From Hydrogenophaga sp. (lineage in GTDB: Bacteria; Pseudomonadota; Gammaproteobacteria; Burkholderiales; Burkholderiaceae_C): 62,467 bases of DNA. The stretch spans positions 1 through 62,467 of the forward strand of contig NZ_JAHCKK010000018.1 in assembly GCF_026125825.1 (NCBI RefSeq), written 5' to 3'. Below are positions 35,851-46,308 of this stretch, in pieces (the first letter of the stretch is position 1; every line of letters starts with the position of its first letter). The position numbers and the translations under genes are program-made. Below the pieces are notes generated by a model, which saw nothing but the letters and a program-made list of their open reading frames with translations, had not been told where the DNA came from and searched no databases.

Positions 35851-36320
35851 GCGCGCCGGTGCTGGTGGTCGATGGCGATCAGGACGCGCCGCGCCCTGCC
35901 GATCGGCCGGTGGTGGACGTGGCTGTGGGCGTGCTGATCGCGCCCGATGGCGCTTTTCTTCTTACATCGCGTCCCCCGGGCAAAGTGTATGCCGGGTATT
36001 GGGAGTTTCCCGGCGGCAAACTGGAGGCGGGTGAAAGCGTGGAGCAGGCGTTGCGGCGTGAGCTTCAGGAGGAGATCGGCCTGACAATCGGCACCGCCCA
36101 TCCCTGGAAAGTGTCGATGGTGGACTACCCTCACGGCCTTGTGCGCTTGCATTTCTGCAAGGTGCGCGACTGGACAGGCGAACTGCAGATGCGCGAAGGC
36201 CAGCAGTACGGCTGGCAGAGCTTGCCGGTGTCCTGCACTCCAGTGCTGGCTGGGACGTTGCCCGTGCTGGAATGGCTGGCTGCCGAACAGGGGGGTGAGG
36301 ACGGCTTGGCGCGCAGTTGA
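35847..36320 (+). CDS. mutT: MutT-like Nudix hydrolase (8-oxo-dGTP diphosphatase)
   Basis: 157 residues from ATG 35847, overlapping the upstream stop by four bases. The Nudix box GGKLEAGESVEQALRRELQEEIGL is complete with all metal-binding glutamates. WEFPGGKLE and the HPWKVSMVDYPHGLVRLHFCKV segment fit the MutT branch, which clears 8-oxo-dGTP from the nucleotide pool. A general (d)NTP pyrophosphatase role is possible. It ends ten bases before the convergent yacG stop. Confidence 0.85.
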   Translation: MSAPVLVVDGDQDAPRPADRPVVDVAVGVLIAPDGAFLLTSRPPGKVYAGYWEFPGGKLEAGESVEQALRRELQEEIGLTIGTAHPWKVSMVDYPHGLVRLHFCKVRDWTGELQMREGQQYGWQSLPVSCTPVLAGTLPVLEWLAAEQGGEDGLARS

Positions 36321-36330
36321 GGAGCTGGTT

Positions 36331-36549
36331 TCAGCTCTGTTCGAAACCGGGGTCGCTCTGGCCTTCCTTCTCCGGCAGACCAAATTCCTCATTCGCCCAC
36401 GCACCGAGGTCCATCTGCTTGCAGCGTTCGCTGCAGAATGGCCGGTACACGTTGCTCGGCGCGTAGACGCTGGGCCCGCCGCAATTCGGGCAGCGAACGG
36501 TTCTGACGGGTGCGCTGTTGGCGGTGCCGTTCACGCGGACCTCAGGCAC
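36331..36549 (-). CDS. yacG: DNA gyrase inhibitor YacG
   Basis: 72 residues with a zinc site of four cysteines: RCPNCGG and FCSERCKQMDLGAW. The DLGAWANEEF stretch is the family signature. YacG binds GyrB and blocks DNA binding by gyrase in E. coli. It is the last gene of the minus-strand run pilB-pilC-pilD-coaE-zapD-yacG and overlaps the zapD end by eight bases, the same order as in many Proteobacteria. Confidence 0.92.
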   Translation of the reverse strand: MPEVRVNGTANSAPVRTVRCPNCGGPSVYAPSNVYRPFCSERCKQMDLGAWANEEFGLPEKEGQSDPGFEQS

Positions 36550-37297
36550 ACAAGGTCAGTTCAAACGCGGCGTCTTCTTGCGCGGGGTGCAGGCGGTCGT
36601 CTTCGCCATGGCGCATGAGGCGCACCGAGAGCATCAACCGGTTGCCGCTGATCTCGGGGATGAGCCCGGTGGCCGGGTCGATGCGCAAGCGCAGCAACTG
36701 AAAGCTGCGGCCTTGCGGCAGGGTCAACTGGAACTGGCCACCTGGCGCGATGACCTTCTGGGCCGAGCCCGATTCGCGCAGCATCTTGAGCAACTGAACA
36801 ATGGACTCCGCCAGCGGGGCCAGTGGCACGGACCAGCGATGGAGGTCCGCCCGCCGTTCCTCGGCGCTGCGATGCTGCCAGTGAAAGTAGCCCGGCAGAT
36901 CAAACTCGCAGGTGCCCCCAGGAATGCCGATGCGGCTGCGGATGCTCATCAGCCAGTCGTTCTCGGTCAGGGCTTGCCCGGTCTTGCCGGTCATCTCACT
37001 GAGCTGAGTGAAGCAATCCTCCAGTTTCTGAATGACTTCTTCGAGAGCCTGCTCGGCGATCATCGGATTGCCGCGAAAGCCGATGAGTTGCTGCTTGTGC
37101 CGGTCCAAGTCCTTGAGCACGTCCGACTTCATGTCGGCCCGGGCCGCCACATCCATGATCTCGAAGATGGTCTGGATCGCATAGTGGTGGTCCAGCGGGT
37201 GGCTGCGGGGCACCAGTTCCACCATGCGACGAAACAGCTGTTCAAGCCGCAGGTAGGTGCGAATGCGTTCGTTGAAGGGGTAGTCGTACAGGATCAC
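36542..37297 (-). CDS. zapD: Cell division protein ZapD
   Basis: 251 residues with a GTG start at 37297; upstream in-frame sequence is proline-rich and not family-like, whereas the protein ILYDYPFNERIRTYLRLEQLFRR right after the GTG is the expected N-terminus. ZapD cross-links FtsZ filaments in the Z ring. The segment YFHWQHRSAEERRADLHRW is also typical. It lies 43 bases after coaE in the minus-strand operon. Confidence 0.92.
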   Translation of the reverse strand: MILYDYPFNERIRTYLRLEQLFRRMVELVPRSHPLDHHYAIQTIFEIMDVAARADMKSDVLKDLDRHKQQLIGFRGNPMIAEQALEEVIQKLEDCFTQLSEMTGKTGQALTENDWLMSIRSRIGIPGGTCEFDLPGYFHWQHRSAEERRADLHRWSVPLAPLAESIVQLLKMLRESGSAQKVIAPGGQFQLTLPQGRSFQLLRLRIDPATGLIPEISGNRLMLSVRLMRHGEDDRLHPAQEDAAFELTLCA

Positions 37298-37340
37298 GGC
37301 AGCGGGGCGGTCGCGGGACGGAGCGGCGGGTGGGGGTTCA

Positions 37341-37946
37341 TCATAGCCCGAACCGCCTGGCCAGGGCCTCGGCAGTGCGCTCCAGCAGGGGCAGGTCATC
37401 GCTGTCGTTGTAGACCACGAGGTCGGCCGCCGCCAGTCGCAGGGCGCGTGGGCTCTGGTTGCGCATCACGGCTTCGGTGGTCGCGGCGTCCCATCCACTG
37501 CGAGCATGCACGCGGCGGATCTGCGTGGCTTGCGAGCAGTCAACGACCAGCACGCGGTCCAACTGAGGCCGCCAGCGTGCCGACTCCACAAGCAAAGGGA
37601 CATCGAATACCAGGCAGCGTGAGGTCGACGCCTGGGCTTGGCGCAGGATATCCGCGCCCACCAGGGGGTGGATGATGTGCTCCAGCATGTGACGGGCTTC
37701 GGGATGCGCAAACACATGATCGCGCATGCGTTGCCGATCGAGCGCCCCATCCGGGGTCAAGAAGGCCTGGCCGAAGGTCTGCGCAATGGCGGGCATCGCA
37801 GACCCACCGGCTTGGGTGCTGCGGCGGGAGATCGCGTCGGCATCGATCACCTCTGCCCCACGGACCTGCAGCAGGCGCGCGAGCGTGCTTTTGCCGCTGC
37901 CAATGCCGCCGGTGAGTCCCAGCCGCAGGGGCGGGGTGTGCAGCAT
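37341..37946 (-). CDS. coaE: Dephospho-CoA kinase CoaE
   Basis: 201 residues from ATG 37946. The P-loop GLTGGIGSGKST is at residues 10-21. DADAISR, HPLVGADI and FDVPLLVES are the other family marks. It catalyses the last step of coenzyme A synthesis. It starts six bases after the pilD stop, and the pilD-coaE-zapD-yacG order is well conserved. A longer in-frame reading lies inside pilD. Confidence 0.95.
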   Translation of the reverse strand: MLHTPPLRLGLTGGIGSGKSTLARLLQVRGAEVIDADAISRRSTQAGGSAMPAIAQTFGQAFLTPDGALDRQRMRDHVFAHPEARHMLEHIIHPLVGADILRQAQASTSRCLVFDVPLLVESARWRPQLDRVLVVDCSQATQIRRVHARSGWDAATTEAVMRNQSPRALRLAAADLVVYNDSDDLPLLERTAEALARRFGL

Positions 37947-37951
37947 CGGAT

Positions 37952-38812
37952 TCACAGGCCGATCGAAGACAGAATGGCCGCAGGACCGAAGACCATCGAA
38001 GTCAGACCCGCCAAGGCCAGGAAGGGGCCGAAGGGCACATAGCCACCCTCGCGCAGGTTGCCCTTGAGTTTGATGGCGATGCCGATCACAGCACCAATCA
38101 CGGAGGCCATCAAGATCACTGGGATCAGTGCCTGCCAGCCGAACCACGCACCGAATGCAGCGAAGAGCTTGAAGTCACCATAGCCCATGCCTTCCTTGCC
38201 CGTGATCAATTTGAAGGCCCAGTACACCAGCCATAGAGAGAGGTAGCCGGCCACCGCGCCCCAGAGGGCGTCTGGCAGTGGGGTGTCTGTCACCCGCAGG
38301 CCGGCCGCGCACAGGCCCGCCCACAGCAATGGCAGGGTGATGTCGTCCGGCAACAGGGTAGTGTCCCAATCGATGCAAGCGAGGGCCAGCACGGCCGCGG
38401 AAAATCCGCACCAAGCCAGCGCCTCCCAACCCGGACCCCAATGCCACCCGCACCACGCGAACAGCGCTGCGGTCGTGAGTTCCACCGCCGGATAGCGCGC
38501 GCTGATTGGCGCAGCGCATTGGCTGCATCGGCCTCGCAAAGCCAGGTAGCTGAACACCGGTATGTTCTCGTACCAGCGGATCTGATGCCCGCATTGCGGG
38601 CAGCGCGAGCGCGGCACCATGAGGTTGAACGGCTCCGGGGCCGAAGAATCCACCGGGCTTTCCTCCGTGTTCTGGATCTCCGCACACTCCGCTGCCCAGC
38701 GCAACTCCATCATCTTGGGCAGGCGGTGAATCACCACATTGAGAAAGCTGCCCACCAACAAACCGAGCACACCCAGCAGCGCCGCGCCCGGCGCGCCCGA
38801 CCCGGTCAGCAT
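37952..38812 (-). CDS. pilD: Type IV prepilin peptidase / N-methyltransferase PilD
   Basis: 286 residues from ATG 38812; the TTG before it is less likely. Zinc-binding cysteines at 71, 74, 96 and 99 (CPQC and CSQC) mark the methyltransferase region. The two catalytic aspartates are in the CIDWDTTLLPD and GYGDFKLFAAFGAWFGW motifs. It is an inner-membrane protein with about eight helices that cleaves and methylates type IV prepilins and type II pseudopilins. Start and the pilC stop share one base. No pilin gene is present in the window. Confidence 0.95.
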   Translation of the reverse strand: MLTGSGAPGAALLGVLGLLVGSFLNVVIHRLPKMMELRWAAECAEIQNTEESPVDSSAPEPFNLMVPRSRCPQCGHQIRWYENIPVFSYLALRGRCSQCAAPISARYPAVELTTAALFAWCGWHWGPGWEALAWCGFSAAVLALACIDWDTTLLPDDITLPLLWAGLCAAGLRVTDTPLPDALWGAVAGYLSLWLVYWAFKLITGKEGMGYGDFKLFAAFGAWFGWQALIPVILMASVIGAVIGIAIKLKGNLREGGYVPFGPFLALAGLTSMVFGPAAILSSIGL

Positions 38813-40029
38813 CAAACCACCTGACCCAGCTTGAAGATGGGGAGGTACATCGACACCACGATGCCGCCAATGACGGTGCCCAGCACGACGATGATGATGG
38901 GCTCCATCAGGCTGGAGATGCCTGCGACCATGTCATCGACCTCGGCTTCGTAGAAGTCCGCGGCCTTGCCCAACATGTGGTCGATCGAGCCCGATTCCTC
39001 GCCAATGGCGCACATCTGCAGCACCATGGAAGGGAAGACGTTGGCATTGGTCATGGCATTGGTCAGGCTGGTGCCAGTCGACACCTCCTGTTGGATCTTC
39101 TCGGTCGCGATGGCGTAGACCGAGTTGCCGGCTGCGCCCCCCACCGAGTCGAGGGCCTCGACCAGAGGCACGCCTGCCGCAAACATCGTGGCCAACGTCC
39201 TTGTCCACCGTGCGATGACCGATTTCTCGATCAAGGGCCCGAATATGGGCAACCTGAGCAACAGGCGGTCCATGAACCGCTGAACCTTCTCATTGCGCCG
39301 CCAAGCCTGCATGAAAAAGTAGAAGCCGCCACCGAGCACGCCAAAGATCAGCCACCAGTACTCGGTGAAAAACTCGCTCATTGCGATCACGAACAAAGTC
39401 GGTGCGGGCAGGTCGGCTCCAAAGGAGGAGAAGACCTCCTTGAATGAGGGAATCACGAAGATCATGATGATGGTCACCACCACGAAGGCCACGACGATCA
39501 CGGCGATGGGGTACATCAACGCCGACTTGATCTTGGACTTGAGCGCCTCGGTCTTCTCCATGTAGGTCGCCAGGCGATCGAGCAACTCCTCCAGAATGCC
39601 GGCGGCTTCGCCTGCTTCCACGAGGTTGCAGTACAGACTGTCAAAGTACAAGGGGTGCTTGCGGAACGCCGAACTCAGCGAGGTGCCAGTCTCCACATCG
39701 GTGCGGATGTCATTGAGCAGCTTGGTGACACTGGGGTTGGCATTGCCGCGACCGACGATGTCAAACGCCTGGAGCAGTGGCACACCAGCCTTCATCATGG
39801 TGGCCAATTGGCGCGTGAAGATGGCAATGTCCTTGGGCTTGATTCGTTTGCCCGAGCTCATGCGGCGCTTCTTGACCTTGCCTGGCACGATGCCCTGGCG
39901 ACGCAAGGCGGCCAGCACCTGGTTCTCTCCCGCAGCCCGCGTTTCGCCACGCACGGTCTTGCCGTTGCGGTCTTTGCCCTCCCACTCGAAGACGGCGTCC
40001 TTGACGTTCTTGGATACTGCGGTTGCCAT
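38812..40029 (-). CDS. pilC: Type IV pilus inner-membrane platform protein PilC
   Basis: 405 residues of the GspF/PilC family: an N-terminal cytoplasmic domain, two repeats of the T2SSF domain (ALFTRQLATMMKAGVPLLQAFD and ARWTRTLATMFAAGVPLVEALD) and three membrane helices. It works with the PilB ATPase to build the pilus. The repeats align closely, the usual internal duplication. It follows pilB by 41 bases. Confidence 0.95.
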   Translation of the reverse strand: MATAVSKNVKDAVFEWEGKDRNGKTVRGETRAAGENQVLAALRRQGIVPGKVKKRRMSSGKRIKPKDIAIFTRQLATMMKAGVPLLQAFDIVGRGNANPSVTKLLNDIRTDVETGTSLSSAFRKHPLYFDSLYCNLVEAGEAAGILEELLDRLATYMEKTEALKSKIKSALMYPIAVIVVAFVVVTIIMIFVIPSFKEVFSSFGADLPAPTLFVIAMSEFFTEYWWLIFGVLGGGFYFFMQAWRRNEKVQRFMDRLLLRLPIFGPLIEKSVIARWTRTLATMFAAGVPLVEALDSVGGAAGNSVYAIATEKIQQEVSTGTSLTNAMTNANVFPSMVLQMCAIGEESGSIDHMLGKAADFYEAEVDDMVAGISSLMEPIIIVVLGTVIGGIVVSMYLPIFKLGQVV

Positions 40030-40070
40030 GGTGTGCCTCTATCCCTCTGAGCCTTGTGTCTGGAGCGGGG

Positions 40071-41804
40071 TCATTCGTTGGTCACGCTAAGCACTTCTTC
40101 CAGCGAAGTCATGCCCAACTTCACCTTGAGAAGACCGGATTCGCGCAGCGTGCGAACGCCTTCCTTGCCGGCCTGCTGCGCGATGTCCAGCGCACTGCCG
40201 CCGCGCAGGATGATGCGTTGGATTTCTTCCGAAATGGGCATCACCTGGTAGATCCCGACGCGGCCCTTGTAGCCGTTGTTGCAGGCCGAGCACCCCACGG
40301 GTTTGTAGGGTGTCCAGGTGCCGTCGAGGTCTTCAGGCTTGAATCCCGCATCCACCAGCGCCTTGCGGGGCACATCCAGTGGGGCCTTGCAGGTGGCGCA
40401 CAGCCGCCGCGCGAGTCGCTGGGCGGTGATCAGGATCACGCTGGAGGCGATGTTGAACGTGGGAATGCCCATGTTCATCATTCGCGTCAACGTGGTCGGG
40501 GCATCGTTGGTGTGCAGGGTGGACAGCACCATGTGGCCGGTCTGGGCCGCCTTGATCGAGATGTCGGCCGTTTCCAGATCGCGAATCTCACCCACCATGA
40601 TCACGTCAGGATCCTGACGCAGAAACGCCTTGAGCGCTGCCGCAAACGTCAGACCCGCCTTCTCGTTGACGTTGACCTGGTTGACGCCAGGCAAGTTGAT
40701 TTCGGACGGATCTTCGGCCGTGGAAATGTTGATGCCCGGCTTGTTCAGGATGTTCAGGCAGGTGTACAGCGACACGGTCTTTCCCGAACCCGTGGGACCT
40801 GTGACCAAGACCATGCCATACGGCCGGCTGATTGCGTTCAGCAGCCTTTCTTTTTCCTCGGGTTCGTAGCCCAGGGCATCGATCCCGACCTTGGCACTGC
40901 TCGGGTCCAGGATACGAATCACGATCTTTTCGCCGAACAAGGTGGGCAAGGTGCTGACCCGGAAGTCAATCACGCGGTCCGGGCCGATCTTGAGCTTCAT
41001 GCGCCCGTCCTGGGGCACGCGCTTCTCAGAGATATCCATCCGGGAGATCACCTTGATGCGGGACGCCAGCTTGTCCTTGATCGCAATGGGCGGCGACGCA
41101 ATCTCGCGAAGCTCGCCGTCCACCCGGAAGCGCACCCGGTAGTTGTGCTCGTAAGGCTCAAAGTGCAGATCGGATGCCCGCATGTTGAAGGCATCGATTA
41201 ACATCTTGTGCAGGAATTTCACCACCGGTGCGTCGTCGACCTCCGATGCCTTGTCGGTCACGTCGCTCACGCTGGTGTCGGTGGCCGCTTCGTCGAACTC
41301 GAACTCGCCACCGATGATGTTGTCCATCGTGTCGTTGACGCTGGTGGTCTGGGTCTCCACCAGTTTGCTGAGCTTGTCGTACTCGGCAATCACCCAGTCC
41401 ACGCCCATCTGCGTCGCGAACTTGATCTTCTCGGCCGCCTGCTGGTCTGCGGGATCGGCCGTCGCCACCATCAGGCGGTTGTTGCGCTTGCTCAGGACGA
41501 CGATGCGGTAGTCGCTGCAGATCTTTGCATCGAGCAGGCCGGCCGGCAGACGTTGCACGTCGATGGCATCGAGGTCGAGCAGTGGCGCAGCAAATGCCAC
41601 GGACATGGTGTGCGCCAGATCCGAGGCGGAAACCGCGCCGGAGCCCGTCAGCTCCGCGATGAAGCTGGTGCGGCCACTTTGCGCCTTCCGGTACAGATCT
41701 TCAGCCGCCTTCTGGCCAAGCTTTCCAGCAGACACGAGTGCCCGCCCCAGGCCTGGCAAGGCCATGGACGGGGTCTCCTGAGGGAGGGTTTCGACGGACG
41801 CCAT
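40071..41804 (-). CDS. pilB: Type IV-A pilus assembly ATPase PilB
   Basis: 577 residues. The N-terminal GspE_N domain is followed by the ATPase domain with Walker A GPTGSGKT (336-343), Asp box, Walker B DPDVIMVGEIRD and His box (HTNDAPTTLTRM). A zinc motif CATCKAP ... CSACNNGYKGRVGIYQ lies near the C-terminus. It powers pilus extension. It heads the pilBCD-coaE-zapD-yacG run and starts 160 bases from tRNA-Pro, which leaves room for a promoter. Confidence 0.96.
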   Translation of the reverse strand: MASVETLPQETPSMALPGLGRALVSAGKLGQKAAEDLYRKAQSGRTSFIAELTGSGAVSASDLAHTMSVAFAAPLLDLDAIDVQRLPAGLLDAKICSDYRIVVLSKRNNRLMVATADPADQQAAEKIKFATQMGVDWVIAEYDKLSKLVETQTTSVNDTMDNIIGGEFEFDEAATDTSVSDVTDKASEVDDAPVVKFLHKMLIDAFNMRASDLHFEPYEHNYRVRFRVDGELREIASPPIAIKDKLASRIKVISRMDISEKRVPQDGRMKLKIGPDRVIDFRVSTLPTLFGEKIVIRILDPSSAKVGIDALGYEPEEKERLLNAISRPYGMVLVTGPTGSGKTVSLYTCLNILNKPGINISTAEDPSEINLPGVNQVNVNEKAGLTFAAALKAFLRQDPDVIMVGEIRDLETADISIKAAQTGHMVLSTLHTNDAPTTLTRMMNMGIPTFNIASSVILITAQRLARRLCATCKAPLDVPRKALVDAGFKPEDLDGTWTPYKPVGCSACNNGYKGRVGIYQVMPISEEIQRIILRGGSALDIAQQAGKEGVRTLRESGLLKVKLGMTSLEEVLSVTNE

Positions 41805-41963
41805 GGGTTTGTAATCTATCGTGAATCAACGACTTGCCCGCCATTATTGAGGCAACTTGTGTCGGAATTGCGGATTCCCCCCGCAGGCCGTTGTTTCGAA
41901 GAGGCGAATTCCGACCGACCGGTCGTTGGAACGGCCTGAGCGGCAATGTCGGAAAAGGGAAAC

Positions 41964-42040
41964 TGGTCGGGGTGAGAGGATTCGAACCTCCGGCCTCTAC
42001 GTCCCGAACGTAGCGCTCTACCAGGCTAAGCTACACCCCG
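41964..42040 (-). tRNA. tRNA-Pro(CGG)
   Basis: A full cloverleaf on the minus strand: acceptor CGGGGTG/CACCCCG, anticodon stem CTACG/CGTAG with loop TTCGGGA (anticodon CGG), T-arm GGAGG/CCTCT with loop TTCGAAT, discriminator A and encoded CCA at 41966-41964. It is intact with no island next to it. Confidence 0.96.
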
Positions 42041-42091
42041 ATGGACCAAGAAAGGTCAATCGTCAGAAGGCCGCAGGCCTTCCGTGGCTGC

Positions 42092-43075
42092 CTATGAGCG
42101 ACGCTCAAGCAGACCAGCTGCCAATTGTAGCAAAGCCGCGCTGTACGTATTCACCGGCAATTGCTTCGCGGCCTCGATCGCTCTTTGGGCCTCTGCTTGT
42201 GCGCTCATCCGCGCGGCGTCCAGGGCGCCGGTTTGAAGAATGATGTCCCTGATCGCATCGAGGTGAGCCACATCACCTTGTTCTATGGCTTGGCGCAGCA
42301 AGGCTTTTTGCGAATCGGAGCCCGAACGGAGGGCGCAGATGATGGGCAGCGTGACCTTGCCTTCTCGCAGGTCGTCCCCCAGGTTCTTCCCGAGTTCGTC
42401 GGCGCTGCCCTCGTAGTCGAGCACGTCATCGATCACCTGGAAGGCGGTGCCCAGCGCTTGTCCGTATTGCGCGCACAGAGCCTCGGTGTGGGCATCTGCG
42501 CCCGCCAGGATGGGGGCCAGCCTGGCGCTGGCTTCAAACAGCTTGGCCGTCTTGGACCGGATCACACGCAGGTATGCGGCCTCGTCGATGGTGGCGTCGT
42601 GCATGTTCATGAGCTGGAGCACTTCGCCCTCGGCAATCACATTGGTGGCGTCGGACAGGACCTGCATCACGCGCATGTCGTTGATGTCCACCATCATCTG
42701 GAAGGCGCGGGAGTACAGGAAGTCGCCCACCAGCACGCTGGCGGCGTTGCCGAATCGCTCATTGGCGGTCTCGCGCCCTCGGCGCAAGGTGGATTCATCG
42801 ACCACGTCGTCATGCAGGAGCGTCGCGGTGTGAATGAACTCCACCACGGCCGCCAGCGTATGGCGCTGGGGGTTCTGACTGTTGATCGCGCCACTGACCA
42901 GCAACAACAGGGCTGGGCGCAAGCGTTTGCCGCCCGCCGAGATGATGTACTGGGCGACTTCCCGGACCAGCGGCACCTCGGTGGTCAAGCGTTCGCTGAT
43001 GACTTGGTCCACCCGCTGCATGTCGGGCTGGATCAGCTCCAAGGGGCTGGCGGGGGATGAGATGGGGGTGGTCAA
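42092..43075 (-). CDS. ispB: Octaprenyl diphosphate synthase (IspB-like)
   Basis: About 327 residues. Both aspartate-rich motifs are present: [10 protein letters not shown] and [10 protein letters not shown], with [12 protein letters not shown] upstream of the first. It makes the long polyprenyl chain of ubiquinone. The start is uncertain: I used TTG 43075 because homologues begin about there and no ATG lies closer than the internal QPDMQRVD; neither has a clear ribosome site. It is divergent from rplU-rpmA, as in most Proteobacteria. Confidence 0.9.
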   Translation of the reverse strand: MTTPISSPASPLELIQPDMQRVDQVISERLTTEVPLVREVAQYIISAGGKRLRPALLLLVSGAINSQNPQRHTLAAVVEFIHTATLLHDDVVDESTLRRGRETANERFGNAASVLVGDFLYSRAFQMMVDINDMRVMQVLSDATNVIAEGEVLQLMNMHDATIDEAAYLRVIRSKTAKLFEASARLAPILAGADAHTEALCAQYGQALGTAFQVIDDVLDYEGSADELGKNLGDDLREGKVTLPIICALRSGSDSQKALLRQAIEQGDVAHLDAIRDIILQTGALDAARMSAQAEAQRAIEAAKQLPVNTYSAALLQLAAGLLERRS

Positions 43076-43197
43076 GGTGGAAACGCGCGGTCGGTAAAGG
43101 GGGTGTCGGGCTGGGTTGGGATTATAGGAACCGAGCCCTCGCGCCCCTTGGGCATGGCCGCCCTGGCGGGGGCCGCAGACCGCGTCGGGGCCGCTGC

Positions 43198-43226
43198 TTG
43201 CCGGTTTTCCGGGCACATGCTAAAAT
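43198..43226 (+). promoter_or_regulatory. Promoter of rplU-rpmA
   Basis: TTGCCG (43198-43203), a 17-base spacer and TAAAAT (43221-43226). Transcription should start near 43233, giving a leader of about 55 bases. Confidence 0.75.
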
Positions 43227-43231
43227 CTAAG

Positions 43232-43257
43232 GCTCGGTGGAATTGGGTTCGCCGAGC
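43232..43257 (+). promoter_or_regulatory. Stem-loop at the 5' end of the rplU leader
   Basis: GCTCGG (43232-43237) pairs with CCGAGC (43252-43257) around a 14-base loop, right at the predicted transcript start and 31 bases before ATG 43289. It may be an L21 autoregulation site or only protect the RNA end. Confidence 0.4.
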
Positions 43258-43288
43258 TTCCATTCGTGGAATTTTTAAAGAGGTTCAT

Positions 43289-43600
43289 ATGTACGCGGTC
43301 ATAAAAACCGGTGGCAAACAGTATCGTGTTGCTGCTGGCGAAAAAATTAAAGTAGAACAGATTGCTGCGGATGTGGGCCAAGAGATCGTGTTTGACCAGG
43401 TTCTGGCTGTCGGTAACGGCACCGAAATCAAGGTTGGCACTCCCTTGGTTACCGGCGCAACGGTCACGGTCACGGTGTTGGCCCACGGCAGGCACGACAA
43501 GGTGAGCATCTTCAAGATGCGCCGTCGCAAGCACTATCAGAAGCGCCAAGGGCACCGTCAGAATTTCACCGAACTGCAGATTGCATCGATCGCAGCCTGA
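43289..43600 (+). CDS. rplU: 50S ribosomal protein L21
   Basis: 103 residues from ATG 43289, with AAAGAGG upstream. The sequence [25 protein letters not shown] at the start and [16 protein letters not shown] near the end are diagnostic for L21, which binds 23S rRNA. An in-frame reading back to 43103 crosses the promoter and is rejected. rpmA follows 13 bases later. Confidence 0.98.
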   Translation: MYAVIKTGGKQYRVAAGEKIKVEQIAADVGQEIVFDQVLAVGNGTEIKVGTPLVTGATVTVTVLAHGRHDKVSIFKMRRRKHYQKRQGHRQNFTELQIASIAA

Positions 43601-43613
43601 GGAGTAAGTCAAC

Positions 43614-43871
43614 ATGGCACAGAAAAAAGGCGGCGGCTCAACGCGAAACGGGCGCGATTCCAAGCCCAAGATGCTCGGCGTGAAGGCATTTGGTGGTGAA
43701 CTGGTCAGCGCCGGTTCGATCATCGTGCGTCAGCGCGGTACCAAGTTCCACCCCGGCATGAACGTGGGCGTGGGCAAGGATCACACGATTTTTGCAACGG
43801 TCGATGGCCACGTGAGCTTCGCCATCAAGGGCGCGCTGAATCGTCAGGTTGTCAGCATCACCCCCGTCTGA
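43614..43871 (+). CDS. rpmA: 50S ribosomal protein L27
   Basis: 85 residues. It begins [29 protein letters not shown], the standard L27 N-terminus, which reaches the peptidyl-transferase centre. There is no N-terminal extension of the type cleaved in Firmicutes. The gene is followed by a good terminator before obgE. Confidence 0.98.
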   Translation: MAQKKGGGSTRNGRDSKPKMLGVKAFGGELVSAGSIIVRQRGTKFHPGMNVGVGKDHTIFATVDGHVSFAIKGALNRQVVSITPV

Positions 43872-43949
43872 GCGGGCGTGCTCCGGTGCTGCAAGATTGA
43901 AAAATCGATGCAGTGCGGTCAAGCACATGTGATGCGTTGAATGCAAAAG

Positions 43950-43970
43950 GCCCGCCCGTGCGGGCTTTTT
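43950..43970 (+). terminator. Rho-independent terminator after rpmA
   Basis: GCCCGC and GCGGGC pair around a CCGT loop and are followed by five T's (43966-43970). It lies 79 bases after rpmA and 42 before obgE, so it should lower read-through from the ribosomal genes into obgE. Confidence 0.88.
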
Positions 43971-43987
43971 GTTTGGCACTTCCCTAG

Positions 43988-45085
<1,098 letters not shown>

Positions 45086-45104
45086 TTTTGACTCTGACGT
45101 CTCC

Positions 45105-46289
45105 ATGGACATCGCTTCGACCAACACCTCATCCGTTGATTCCGTGAATGTGCATGGCATGGCGCCAGCGGCTGTGTTCAAGACGGCCCGGCGCATTGTC
45201 GTCAAGGTCGGCTCCAGTCTGGTCACCAACGAAGGCCGTGGCCTGGACGAGGAAGCCATCGGGCAATGGAGTCAGCAGCTGGCGGCCCTTGTGCAGCAGG
45301 GACGTGAAGTCATCATGGTGAGCAGCGGCGCGGTGGCCGAAGGCATGAAACGCCTGGGCTGGACCGTGCGGCCCAAGGAGATCAACGAACTACAAGCGGC
45401 AGCGGCCGTGGGGCAGATGGGCCTGGTGCAGATGTATGAGAGCAAGCTGCGCGGTTGTGGTGTCGGCAGCGCGCAGGTGCTGCTGACGCATGCAGACCTG
45501 GCGGACCGCGAGCGCTATCTCAATGCCCGCTCAACCTTGCTGACGTTGCTGCAGCTGGGTGTTGTGCCCGTGATCAACGAGAACGACACCGTGGTCAACG
45601 ACGAGATCAAGTTCGGCGACAACGACACCCTCGGCGCGCTCGTGGCCAACCTTGTCGAGGCGGACGTTCTGGTGATCCTCACCGATCAGAAGGGCTTGTA
45701 CACGGCCGATCCCCGACGAGATCCTTCCGCCGAGTTCGTTCACGTGGCCCGCGCGGGCGACGCGCGCCTGGAAGCCATGGCTGGTGGCGCTGGCAGCGGC
45801 ATCGGGAAGGGTGGCATGATCACCAAGATCCTCGCGGCGAAACGCGCTGCCGGTTCGGGAGCATCCACGGTCATTGCCTGGGGACGTGAGCCGGACGTGC
45901 TTTTGAGGCTGACGGCGGGTGAATCCTTCGGCACCTGTCTCGTGGCACAGACGCCCAAACATCAGGCACGCAAGCGCTGGATTTCCGATCACCTGCAATT
46001 GCGTGGCGCGGTGGTCGTGGACGATGGCGCGGTGGGCAAGATTGTGGGCGAAGGCAAAAGCCTGTTGCCCATTGGGATGACGGGCGTCGATGGTGAGTTC
46101 TCCCGGGGCGATGTGATCGCCGTGCGCGACGCGCGCGGGGCGGAGGTGGCACGCGGCTTGGCCAACTACGCGAGCAGCGAGGCCCGGCTCATCTGCCGCA
46201 AGTCATCTCAGGACTTCGAGCGCCTGCTGGGGTACGTGGCAGAGCCTGAAATGATCCACCGCGACAATCTGGTCCTGGCGCGCGGGTAA
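45105..46289 (+). CDS. proB: Glutamate 5-kinase ProB
   Basis: About 394 residues from ATG 45105; a start at ATG 45159 is also possible, since the conserved part begins [21 protein letters not shown]. The amino-acid kinase domain has [18 protein letters not shown] and GTGGMxTK-like [17 protein letters not shown]; a C-terminal PUA domain (about 290-380) is present. It makes glutamyl 5-phosphate, the first step to proline, and is usually feedback-inhibited by proline. It follows obgE by 19 bases. Confidence 0.93.
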   Translation: MDIASTNTSSVDSVNVHGMAPAAVFKTARRIVVKVGSSLVTNEGRGLDEEAIGQWSQQLAALVQQGREVIMVSSGAVAEGMKRLGWTVRPKEINELQAAAAVGQMGLVQMYESKLRGCGVGSAQVLLTHADLADRERYLNARSTLLTLLQLGVVPVINENDTVVNDEIKFGDNDTLGALVANLVEADVLVILTDQKGLYTADPRRDPSAEFVHVARAGDARLEAMAGGAGSGIGKGGMITKILAAKRAAGSGASTVIAWGREPDVLLRLTAGESFGTCLVAQTPKHQARKRWISDHLQLRGAVVVDDGAVGKIVGEGKSLLPIGMTGVDGEFSRGDVIAVRDARGAEVARGLANYASSEARLICRKSSQDFERLLGYVAEPEMIHRDNLVLARG

Positions 46290-46308
46290 GACCTGCGTGC
46301 CGTCGCGC

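Noticed and set aside
41964-42040. A second island at tRNA-Pro
   Set aside because: The tRNA is intact, no integrase is adjacent, and the flanking genes pilB and ispB are core genes with host-like composition.
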